21,222 bases of DNA, from assembly GCA_946480965.1 (NCBI GenBank), contig CAMLMI010000034.1, forward strand, positions 1 to 21,222. The letters run 5' to 3'. A program made the position numbers and the translations under genes. The stretch's first letter is position 1. Each line of letters starts with the position of its first letter. Origin of the DNA: an uncultured Verrucomicrobiales bacterium (GTDB lineage Bacteria; Verrucomicrobiota; Verrucomicrobiae; Limisphaerales; CANJSG01). Positions 7,857 to 14,681 of this stretch are shown piece after piece. The notes below the pieces were generated by a model. The model ran no database searches, had not been told where the DNA came from, and worked only from the letters and a program-made list of their open reading frames with translations.

Positions 7857-8201
7857 ATGAACGCGATCTCAGTCCTCTACCCTTACAAGCATGAGGGGCT
7901 TTGGGTCTTCGACGACCCGGAGGTGGGACTGCGTCGTGAACCGTTCGTCTCCGGCATCGACACGATGATTGATCGTCTCGTTGAGGCGATTCCGAACGCC
8001 ACGAACGGCTTTCGTCTCTTCTTTTCTCCGACCCCTTTCCCGGGATTCAAAGTTCACCTTGAATGGAGAAGGCCGGAGTATGGCGGCAACTGGTATTATT
8101 GTCCGGAGTTGTCCTTGGAAGGCTGGCTTTGTCCGGCTCTTTTCAAGTATTTCACCGAGGCTCCGCGCGAGCTGTTCGCCAAAGCTGAGGCAAAGGCTTA
8201 G
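7857..8201 (+). CDS. Small conserved protein, DUF6717-like, between pgk and tpiA
   Basis: A 114-residue soluble protein starting MNAISVLYPYKHEGLWVFDD, with conserved-looking aromatic and acidic stretches ('GLRREPFVSGIDTMIDRL', 'NGFRLFFSPTPFPG', 'EYGGNWYYCPELSLEGWLCP', 'ALFKYFTEAP'). From memory this resembles the uncharacterised DUF6717 family; function is unknown. No signal peptide, membrane segment or catalytic motif is evident. It starts 10 bases after pgk and ends 23 bases before tpiA, so it is probably cotranscribed with them. A GGAG lies only two bases before the ATG. By hand count, GC over 7861-8160 is about 55%, clearly lower than the flanking genes, and many third positions are T. 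This suggests a separate origin or relaxed codon choice. Confidence 0.8.
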   Translation: MNAISVLYPYKHEGLWVFDDPEVGLRREPFVSGIDTMIDRLVEAIPNATNGFRLFFSPTPFPGFKVHLEWRRPEYGGNWYYCPELSLEGWLCPALFKYFTEAPRELFAKAEAKA

Positions 8202-8224
8202 TAACCTCAAAAATTTAACTGTTA

Positions 8225-8989
8225 ATGGACAAAGAGCGTAAACTGATCATCGCCGGCAACTGGAAGATGAACAAAACGGTGGCCGAGGCGTTGACCCTCG
8301 TCCAAGGCCTCAAGCGCGAGCTGGCCGCCGTGAAGGACATCGACATCGTCGTCTGCCCCGCCTTCACCGCGCTGAGCGAGGTCTCCAAGGAGCTGCTCAG
8401 CTCCAACATCCGGCTCGGCGCGCAGAACATGAGCGAGAACGGCTACGGCGCGTTCACCGGCGAGATCGCCGCAGGCATGTTGCGCGACCTTTCCGTGCGC
8501 TACGTCATCCTCGGCCATTCCGAGCGCCGCCAGTTCCAGAAGGAGACGGACGCGCTCATCGCCGCCAAGGCCAAGGCCGCCCACGCCGCGAACCTCATCC
8601 CCATCGTCTGCGTCGGCGAGACCCTGGCCGAACGCGAAGGCGGCACCACCGAGAAGGTCGTCGAGACCCAGGTGCGCGGCAGCCTCGCGGGATTGACCAA
8701 GGAGCAGGTCGTCGAGACCGTCCTGGCCTACGAGCCCGTCTGGGCCATCGGCACCGGCAAGACCGCCACCAGCGCCCAGGCGCAGGAGGTCCATGCCTTC
8801 ATCCGCAAGCTGCTCGCCACGATGTTCGACGAAGCCACGGCCAAACGCGTCCGCATCCAATACGGCGGCAGCGTCAAGGCCGCCAACGCCCGCGAACTCA
8901 TGAGCCAGCCCGACGTGGATGGCGCGCTCGTCGGCGGCGCCTCGCTCGAAGAGCGCGGCTTCGTGGAAATCATCAAGAACTCCCTCTGA
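8225..8989 (+). CDS. tpiA: Triosephosphate isomerase
   Basis: A 254-residue TIM-barrel enzyme interconverting dihydroxyacetone phosphate and glyceraldehyde 3-phosphate. The catalytic set is complete: N12 and K14 in AGNWKMNK, H98 in 'VILGHSERRQ', E170 in AYEPVWAIGTGKTAT, the flexible loop-6 hinge that follows, and the phosphate-binding IQYGGSVKAAN and 'GALVGGASLE' near the C-terminus. Length is normal for the family. The ATG at 8225 fits the universal N-terminus; it is preceded by an AT-rich stretch ('AAAAATTTAACTGTTA') with no Shine-Dalgarno sequence. It sits in the pgk-tpiA-secG block, seven bases before secG. Confidence 0.98.
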   Translation: MDKERKLIIAGNWKMNKTVAEALTLVQGLKRELAAVKDIDIVVCPAFTALSEVSKELLSSNIRLGAQNMSENGYGAFTGEIAAGMLRDLSVRYVILGHSERRQFQKETDALIAAKAKAAHAANLIPIVCVGETLAEREGGTTEKVVETQVRGSLAGLTKEQVVETVLAYEPVWAIGTGKTATSAQAQEVHAFIRKLLATMFDEATAKRVRIQYGGSVKAANARELMSQPDVDGALVGGASLEERGFVEIIKNSL

Positions 8990-8996
8990 TCGACCT

Positions 8997-9407
8997 ATGC
9001 TCAACTTCCTCATCGGTCTCCTGACCGTCCTCATGCTCCTGTCCTGCGCGTTGCTGACCCTGCTCGTGCTGGTGCAACTGCCCAAGAAAGAAGCCGGCGC
9101 CGGCATGGCCTTCGGTGCGGGCACGGCCGACGCGCTGCTCGGCGCCGGTTCCGGCAACGCCCTGACCAAGATCACCAAATACACCGCCGCCGCGTTCTTC
9201 GTGCTCTGCGTGGTCCTCTGGATCACCTACAACCACAAGAACCGCAGCGGCTCCCGCGACGTGGACCGCGAGCTGAACCGCGTCGAGTCCGTGACCGCTC
9301 CCGTGGCGCCCGCCGTGCAGACGCCCGCTCCGGCCCAGAGCGGAAGCATCTTCAGCAACCTTCCGACGGTCCTGGCCACGAACGCCCCCGCAACCAACCA
9401 GCCTTAA
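8997..9407 (+). CDS. secG: SecG, preprotein translocase subunit, with extended C-terminus
   Basis: A 136-residue inner-membrane protein that supports SecYEG-mediated export. It has two membrane segments, about residues 3-27 and 64-81. Between them is the cytosolic family loop 'VLVQLPKKEAGAGMAFG', then TADALLGAGSGNALTKIT. After the second segment come about 55 polar residues rich in Ala, Pro, Thr and Asn that typical SecG proteins lack or keep much shorter. The ATG at 8997 places the first membrane segment at the N-terminus; a longer frame overlapping tpiA is rejected. Its position directly after tpiA is a common bacterial arrangement and supports the call. The gene is followed by a strong terminator. 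Confidence 0.93.
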   Translation: MLNFLIGLLTVLMLLSCALLTLLVLVQLPKKEAGAGMAFGAGTADALLGAGSGNALTKITKYTAAAFFVLCVVLWITYNHKNRSGSRDVDRELNRVESVTAPVAPAVQTPAPAQSGSIFSNLPTVLATNAPATNQP

Positions 9408-9431
9408 CGTCGGTCACGCCGATTCTCTCCC

Positions 9432-9467
9432 AAGAGCGCCCCGATCCCCGGGGCGCTCTTTTTGTTT
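9432..9467 (+). terminator. Intrinsic terminator of the pgk-tpiA-secG block
   Basis: AAGAGCGCCCC (9432-9442) pairs perfectly with GGGGCGCTCTT (9450-9460), an 11-bp stem with a 7-base loop. The T-rich run TTTTTGTTT spans 9459-9467. It lies 25 bases after the secG stop. Confidence 0.93.
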
Positions 9468-9501
9468 CGCCAGCCGACAGCCGCCGGGGCAATGAGGGCG
9501 C

Positions 9502-10329
9502 ATGACACGTTGCCTGAAACGATTCGCGGGTTGGGTGCTGGTGCTGGCGGGGCTGTTGCCGGGCGGAGTCGCGGCCGCTGAAGCCGCGGCGAAGAAACCG
9601 GTGCTGCTCTACAGCCGGTATTTCAACGCCGTGGGCGAGACGCGGTATCTGCCCGACGGTTCCTACAAGGACGTGCTGGAAAAGCTTCGTGCCGACTTCG
9701 AGGTCCGGGTCCACGCCGAGCCGCTCAACCGCCAGTCGCTCGCAGGCGTCGCCGTCGTGCTCGTGGCCAATCCCAACGAGGTCGCCGTGGGCACCAATCC
9801 GCCGCCCAACCGCATGGTCGCGGGCGATGTGGCGGAGCTGCGCCGCTACGTGAACGAGGGCGGCGGCTTCATCGTCATGGGCAACCAGGAGAACCACAAC
9901 GTGGAGGTGCCCCGCATGAATTCCCTGCTCGGCGCGTTCGGCCTCGGCTTCACCAACGCCTACACCGACGTGAAGCGCCTCGTGGTGCCCAAGTCCGCTC
10001 CGATGGTTGGCGGGCTCGCCTGGGCCTACTACTCCGGCAACCAAGTTCTTCTCCGCACCAACAGCCCGGCCAAGCCGCGCGCCGTGATCCTGAACGACCT
10101 TTCCCAGAAGTTGCTCGGCGGCACGCGCGATCTTCCCGGTGTCCTGCTCGCGGCGTCGGAGCCCGGCAAGGGTCGCGTGGTGGCGGTGACGGATTCCGGC
10201 TGGATCTCGAACGACGCGCTCAGCGGCAAGGGCATCGGCGGCGTGGCCATCGAGAAGCACGACAACTTCGAGATCTTCCGCCGCCTCGCCCTCTGGGCGG
10301 CCCAAGCCGAAGCCAAACGCCCGGAATGA
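9502..10329 (+). CDS. Secreted protein with class I amidotransferase-like fold (DUF4350/ThuA-like)
   Basis: A 275-residue protein with a Sec signal peptide (MTRCLKRFAGWVLVLAGLLP then GGVAAAEAAA). The remainder has the alternating strand-helix pattern of a flavodoxin-like or GATase1-like domain: 'KPVLLYSRYFNAV', 'VAVVLVANPNE', 'ELRRYVNEGGGFIVMGNQEN', and near the end KGRVVAVTDSGWISN and DNFEIFRRLALW. The pattern 'rYV..GGGfivmG...' followed by 'GRVVAVTDS' and 'DN...fRR...W' resembles DUF4350/ThuA-like proteins of unknown activity. No catalytic Cys-His-Glu triad is visible, so glutaminase activity is not expected. GAGG lies four bases before the ATG, a usable ribosome binding site. It is 41 bases before the SpmA-SpmB gene and may be cotranscribed with it. 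Confidence 0.68.
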   Translation: MTRCLKRFAGWVLVLAGLLPGGVAAAEAAAKKPVLLYSRYFNAVGETRYLPDGSYKDVLEKLRADFEVRVHAEPLNRQSLAGVAVVLVANPNEVAVGTNPPPNRMVAGDVAELRRYVNEGGGFIVMGNQENHNVEVPRMNSLLGAFGLGFTNAYTDVKRLVVPKSAPMVGGLAWAYYSGNQVLLRTNSPAKPRAVILNDLSQKLLGGTRDLPGVLLAASEPGKGRVVAVTDSGWISNDALSGKGIGGVAIEKHDNFEIFRRLALWAAQAEAKRPE

Positions 10330-10370
10330 GGCGTTGTTGACGCGTGGCCCCGCGCCCACGCTGTTCGCGG

Positions 10371-11699
10371 ATGCTCAACCATCTCTGGCTCGCCATGCTG
10401 GTCGTGGCCGTCCTCGTGGGCGGCTTCACCGGTCATCTCAAGGAGACGGCCGACGGCGCCATCGACTCCGCCAAGACCGCCGTCACCCTTGCCATCGGGC
10501 TGATCGGCGTGATGACGCTCTGGCTCGGCATCATGCGTTTGGCCGAACGTTCAGGCCTCGTCTCCGTCCTCGCCTGGGGCCTGCGTCCGCTGCTCGTGCG
10601 CCTCTTCCCCGACGTGCCGGCGAACCATCCGGCGATGGGCTCGATGGTCATGAACATCGCGGCGAACATGCTCGGCCTGAACAACGCCGCCACGCCGCTC
10701 GGCCTCCGCGCCATGCGCGATCTGGAGACGCTCAACCGCCATCCGGGCACGGCCACGAACGCGATGTGCACCTTCCTCGCGATCAACACCGGCTCGGTCC
10801 AGCTCATCTCGGTGAACGCCATCGCCGTGCTCGCGGCCGCCGGTTCCGTAAACCCGACCGCCATCGTCGGCACCACTTTGATGGCCACCTTCTTCTCCTC
10901 CGCCGTCGGGCTGATCGTGGTGAAAGGCATGGAACGTTTCTCGCCCTTGCCCAAGACCGAAGCCGCAATGGTCGCACCGACGCCGGTGGCCGCGACGGAG
11001 ACTGCGGCTCCGGTGGTGAAGGAATCTCCGCTCGCGCCGCTGAACGCATGGCGCTGGCTGGCCCTGGGTGGATTCGTCGCGGCTTTTGTCTGGTTCCTCC
11101 TCGCGTTGTCATCGCCGGAAACTTTCGGGAAAACGGTGTCGCCAGAAACGGCGGGACAAGCCGCGTGGATTCGCACGTTGAACGCCGTGTCGCTGTTGGC
11201 GGTGCCGTTCATGGTCGCCTTCTTCCCGCTCTACGCCTGGCTGCGCGGGCTGCCGGTCTTCGAGGAGTTCGTCGAAGGCGCGAAGGACGGCTTCAACGTG
11301 GCGGTGCAGATCATCCCCTACTTCGTCGCCATGCTCGTGGCCATCGGCTGCCTGCGCGGCTCGGGAGTGATCGAGGGCTTCACGTCGCTGGTCGCCCCGG
11401 CGCTGACGGCGATCCACTTCCCGCCGGAACTCGCGCCGATGGCGCTGATCCGGCCGCTGAGCGGCAGCGGTTCGCTCGCGGCGCTGACCGATCTGGTGAA
11501 AGAATTCGGTCCCGACGCGCTGGTCACACGCATGGCGGCGACGCTCTTCGGCAGCACGGAAACGACATTCTATGTGATCGCGGTCTATTTCGGCGCGGTG
11601 GCGGTGAAGCGCACGCGCCACGCGATCTGGGCCGGACTCGCCGCCGACCTAGCCGGCATCATCGCCGCCGTCGTCATCTGCCGGATGGTCTTCGGTTGA
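10371..11699 (+). CDS. SpmA-SpmB fusion, nucleoside-recognition (Gate) domain membrane protein
   Basis: A 442-residue polytopic inner-membrane protein. The first half (about 1-190) matches SpmA, with 'GVMTLWLGIMRLAERSGLV', GSMVMNIAANMLGLNNAATP and LGLRAMRDLE. A Pro/Ala-rich linker of about 40 residues follows, then a single hydrophobic segment. The last part (about 255-442) matches SpmB, with 'EGAKDGFNVAVQIIPYFVAM', 'MALIRPLSGSGSLAALTDL', LFGSTETTFYVIAVYFGAV and a final membrane helix. Both halves belong to the nucleoside recognition/Gate family; in Bacillus SpmA and SpmB act in spore core dehydration. Here no sporulation context exists, and the transported or sensed ligand is unknown. The ATG at 10371 was preferred over a GTG at 10344 because it opens directly on the first hydrophobic helix. 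Confidence 0.85.
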   Translation: MLNHLWLAMLVVAVLVGGFTGHLKETADGAIDSAKTAVTLAIGLIGVMTLWLGIMRLAERSGLVSVLAWGLRPLLVRLFPDVPANHPAMGSMVMNIAANMLGLNNAATPLGLRAMRDLETLNRHPGTATNAMCTFLAINTGSVQLISVNAIAVLAAAGSVNPTAIVGTTLMATFFSSAVGLIVVKGMERFSPLPKTEAAMVAPTPVAATETAAPVVKESPLAPLNAWRWLALGGFVAAFVWFLLALSSPETFGKTVSPETAGQAAWIRTLNAVSLLAVPFMVAFFPLYAWLRGLPVFEEFVEGAKDGFNVAVQIIPYFVAMLVAIGCLRGSGVIEGFTSLVAPALTAIHFPPELAPMALIRPLSGSGSLAALTDLVKEFGPDALVTRMAATLFGSTETTFYVIAVYFGAVAVKRTRHAIWAGLAADLAGIIAAVVICRMVFG

Positions 11700-11718
11700 G
11701 CTAAGGATCTACTTGGAA

Positions 11719-11749
11719 GTAGCGGAGGGCGTCCCGCCGCTACGGGACG
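11719..11749. repeat. Two interlocked inverted repeats between convergent genes
   Basis: GTAGCGG (11719-11725) pairs with CCGCTAC (11737-11743), and CGTCCC (11730-11735) pairs with GGGACG (11744-11749). The two stems overlap, so only one can form at a time unless they form a pseudoknot-like shape. The element lies exactly between the convergent SpmA-SpmB and PLP-enzyme genes. No T-tract follows on either strand. It may be a dispersed palindromic repeat or a bidirectional transcription stop. Confidence 0.5.
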
Positions 11750-11758
11750 TGCGCCGCC

Positions 11759-12913
11759 TCAACCAAGCAGTCCCAACATCCGGTTCAGCTCCGCGTCCGT
11801 GTTGTAGAAGTGTGGCGATGCGCGGAGGTATTGGCGGCCGGAGCGGTCCTTGCGGAGGGAAACGAGTATCTTGGCCTCCTTCAGCTTGGCCCAGAGCGCG
11901 GTCAGATCCACGCCGTCTTTCCAGAAGGTGACGATGCCCGAGGCGTTGGCCTCCGGGGCATCGGCGCAAAGGACCGTCCAGCCCTTGGCCTGGAGCGCGG
12001 GCACGAGCCAGCTCCGCTTGCGCAGCAATTCCGCCGCGATGGCGTCGATGCCCACTTCGGTCAGCAGCTCCAAGCCGGCGTGCAGTCCCGCGATGCCGAG
12101 CAGGTTGGCCGAGCCCGCCTCGAAGCGCCGCGCGCCCGCGCGATAGGCGATCCCCGCCTGGGCCACGTAGTCGGGGCATTCGACGTTGCTCCAGCCCTGC
12201 GCGAGCGGGCGCAGCTTTTCCTGGAGCTCCTTCCGCACGTAGAGCACGCCGGCGGCGAGCGGCCCGAGGAGCCACTTGTGGGCGTCGGCCGCGAGAAAAT
12301 CGACGTTCTCCACCGACGTCGGAAACGCGCCGAGGGTCTGGATGCCGTCCACGCAGAAGAAGATCTTCTTCGCCCGCAGCACGCGGCCGATGTCGTTGAT
12401 CGCCGGACGCCAGCCGGAGATGAAATGGCAGGAGGCGAGCGCGACGAGCCGGGTGTTCTCGTCCATGTGCGCAGCGATGTCGATCGGGCGGATGCGGCCG
12501 AGCTCCTTCACGTTCAGGAAGCGGATCTGCACGCCGCGATCCGCCAGCGCCATCCAAGGATAGACGTTCGACGGGTAGTCGTCGTGATAGACGAGCACGT
12601 TGTCCGTCTTGCGGAAGCTGAGGCCCTGCGCGACGTGCGCGAGCCCGAGCGTCGTCGGTCCCACGAGGCTGACCTCGTCCGCCTGCGCGCCGAGCATCTG
12701 GGCGGCGAGCGTCCGCGTCTTGCGCAGCAATCCGCCCGGCATGGCCGATTCCTGGTCGATGACCGTGCAGTCGGTCGCGTAGCGGGTGATGGCCTCGGCG
12801 ACGCGGCGAGGCAGGGCGTTGTCGGCGGCGTGGGCCAGGAAGACGGTGTCGCGCGTCACGGGAAACTCGTGCTGGCGCAGCTCTTCGTTCGACAGGATTT
12901 CGGCAACGGTCAT
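11759..12913 (-). CDS. Class V PLP-dependent aminotransferase-fold enzyme
   Basis: A 384-residue cytosolic PLP enzyme of the aminotransferase class V / NifS-like group. PLP-binding features are present: 'GPTTLGLAHVAQGLSF' in the phosphate-binding region, H163 in ASCHFISGW, D189 in CVDGIQTLGA for the pyridine nitrogen, and the Schiff-base lysine K213 in 'AADAHKWLLGP'. 'RFEAGSANLLGIAGL' and the C-terminal 'LVSLRKDRSGRQYLRASPHFYN' (key residues R, LRASPHFYN) are also family-typical. The catalytic cysteine loop of cysteine desulfurases is absent, so a desulfurase role is unlikely; a lyase, epimerase or aminotransferase is more probable. It lies 68 bases downstream of the D-aminoacylase-like gene on the same strand and may share its transcript. 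No Shine-Dalgarno sequence is seen before the ATG at 12913. Confidence 0.87.
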   Translation of the reverse strand: MTVAEILSNEELRQHEFPVTRDTVFLAHAADNALPRRVAEAITRYATDCTVIDQESAMPGGLLRKTRTLAAQMLGAQADEVSLVGPTTLGLAHVAQGLSFRKTDNVLVYHDDYPSNVYPWMALADRGVQIRFLNVKELGRIRPIDIAAHMDENTRLVALASCHFISGWRPAINDIGRVLRAKKIFFCVDGIQTLGAFPTSVENVDFLAADAHKWLLGPLAAGVLYVRKELQEKLRPLAQGWSNVECPDYVAQAGIAYRAGARRFEAGSANLLGIAGLHAGLELLTEVGIDAIAAELLRKRSWLVPALQAKGWTVLCADAPEANASGIVTFWKDGVDLTALWAKLKEAKILVSLRKDRSGRQYLRASPHFYNTDAELNRMLGLLG

Positions 12914-12981
12914 GGGACGGAGGAATTATCAGCCGGGGCAAAGGAGCGGAAGGGGAATGGTGGCGGCTTGCGCTCCATTCC

Positions 12982-14547
12982 TCACTGCCCCCGTCGCACG
13001 ATCCGTCCGGGGCGCGCCTTCGTGTGCGCGTCGTGCTCCACCACCGGCACGCCGTTGACCAGCACGGCGCGGAAGCCGGTGGCGTAAGCGTGGGGTGACT
13101 CGAAGGTGGCGTTGTCCTGCACCTTGGCCGGATCGAAGACCACGACGTCCGCCCACGCGCCTTCGCGCAGGATGCCGCGATCCTTCATTCGGAAAACGGT
13201 CGCGGGCAGGGAGGTCATGCGGCGAACCGCTTCCTCCACGCGGAAGAGATTCTGCTCCCGCACCGAGCGGGCCAGCACGCGGGCGCTGTTGCCGTAGCCG
13301 CGCGGATGCGGCACGCCGGCTTGCCAGACGCGCACCTCGCTGTCGCTGGCGAACATGGTGTTCGGGTGTTGCTGGAAAGCGCGCAGGTCGGCCTCGCTCA
13401 TGCCGTGGAAGACGCCGGAAGCGCCGCCCTTGGACTCGATCTCCAGCACCAGCTCGATCTGGTCTTCCAAGGTGTCGGAGCCCCAGGCCTTGAGCGCGGC
13501 CTGCTTCACGTTCAGGCCGTTGAGCGAGGGATCGGCGCGATAGGACGCGATGACGGCGTAGCTGTAGTTCGTGCGTTGGCCCGAGGCGATCTTGGCCTTC
13601 ATCGCCTCGATCATGGCGGCCTTCTTCGTCGGATCGGCGAGACGTTCACGGAAACGTTCCCGACCGCCTTCGCGCGCTTCCTCGGGGATGAGCTGGCTGA
13701 GGCCGGTGCTGGAAGCGGTGTAGAGATACTGGTCCTGCGTGATGTCCAGCCCTTCGGCCCGGGCACGTTCGATGGCGGCCAACACTTCGGCGTGGCGGTT
13801 CCACATCACGGGCCCGGAGAGCTTCAGATGGGAAACGTGCGCGGGGAGCTTGGCCTCGCGCGCGATGCGGAACAGCTCGTCGAGCGCGGCGAAGATCTCC
13901 CGGCTCTCGTCACGCATGTGGCTCGCATAGATGCCGCCGTGCGTTCCCGCGACCCTGGCCAACGCGACGATCTCCTCCGTGGGCGTGAAGGTGCCGGGCA
14001 GGTAGATCAAGCCGGTGGAAAGCCCCAGCGCGCCGTCGCCCATCGCTCGGCCGACGATGTCCTCCATGCGGCCCAGTTCATCGGCCGTGGCGGGACGCAT
14101 GAACGAACCACCCATGACCCGCGAACGCACCGTGCCTTGACCGACCAAACTGGCGACGTTGATGGAGATGTTCGTCGCCTCCAGCCGACGATAGAACGCG
14201 CCGAGATCCGTCTCCGATGAACCGCAATTGCCCAGCACGAGGGTGGTGACGCCCATGCGGAGAAAGGCCGTGGCTTCGGGCTGTTCCTCTACGTTCTCGG
14301 CGTGGGTGTGGACATCGATGAAACCCGGAGCGACGAGCAGGCCCGAGGCATCGAGCGTTTGCTTGGCCGAGCCGAGATCACGCCCGATGGCAACGATGCG
14401 GCCGTCCTGGATGGCCACATCGACAAACCGCGCGGGCACACCCGTGCCGTCGATCACCCGCCCGCCGTGGATGAGCAGATCGAACTCCGCCGCCTGGGCG
14501 GAAATCCACGTGGCGAGAGCGAAGAGAAGGACGGAGACACGCTTCAT
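12982..14547 (-). CDS. Exported N-acyl-D-amino-acid deacylase-type amidohydrolase
   Basis: A 521-residue protein with a signal peptide (MKRVSVLLFALATWISAQAA), so it probably acts in the periplasm. The amidohydrolase fold begins with 'FDLLIHGGRVIDGTG'. Metal-site motifs are present: H80 and H82 in FIDVHTHAENVE, C108 in 'LGNCGSSE' (the cysteine ligand typical of D-aminoacylases), H210 in ASHMRDESRE, and H237/H240 in HVSHLK. A catalytic-type Asp, D402, lies in MFASDSEVRV. The composite C-terminal beta part ends with 'GAWADVVVFDPAKV' and 'FRAVLVNGVPVVE'. Family members hydrolyse N-acyl-D-amino acids or related D-configured dipeptides; the substrate here is inferred only. ATG 14547 was preferred to a GTG three codons upstream, because it starts the signal peptide. 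The gene is divergent from the GlcD-like gene, with 134 bases between. Confidence 0.92.
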   Translation of the reverse strand: MKRVSVLLFALATWISAQAAEFDLLIHGGRVIDGTGVPARFVDVAIQDGRIVAIGRDLGSAKQTLDASGLLVAPGFIDVHTHAENVEEQPEATAFLRMGVTTLVLGNCGSSETDLGAFYRRLEATNISINVASLVGQGTVRSRVMGGSFMRPATADELGRMEDIVGRAMGDGALGLSTGLIYLPGTFTPTEEIVALARVAGTHGGIYASHMRDESREIFAALDELFRIAREAKLPAHVSHLKLSGPVMWNRHAEVLAAIERARAEGLDITQDQYLYTASSTGLSQLIPEEAREGGRERFRERLADPTKKAAMIEAMKAKIASGQRTNYSYAVIASYRADPSLNGLNVKQAALKAWGSDTLEDQIELVLEIESKGGASGVFHGMSEADLRAFQQHPNTMFASDSEVRVWQAGVPHPRGYGNSARVLARSVREQNLFRVEEAVRRMTSLPATVFRMKDRGILREGAWADVVVFDPAKVQDNATFESPHAYATGFRAVLVNGVPVVEHDAHTKARPGRIVRRGQ

Positions 14548-14681
14548 CCGAAGCACTCTGGGCCCGAGATGGACCCGGATCGAGAACCCAGATTGGGGGA
14601 GCGGTTCCGTAGCAGACGCGGGTCAGCCCCGGCCAATCGCAGTGTGGCGTTCGCGGCTTTCCCCTGTCTGACTCGCGGCCG

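Noticed and set aside
11759..12913. Cysteine desulfurase (NifS/SufS) reading of the PLP enzyme
   Set aside because: The catalytic cysteine loop is not present in the C-terminal part, and no Fe-S assembly genes are nearby.
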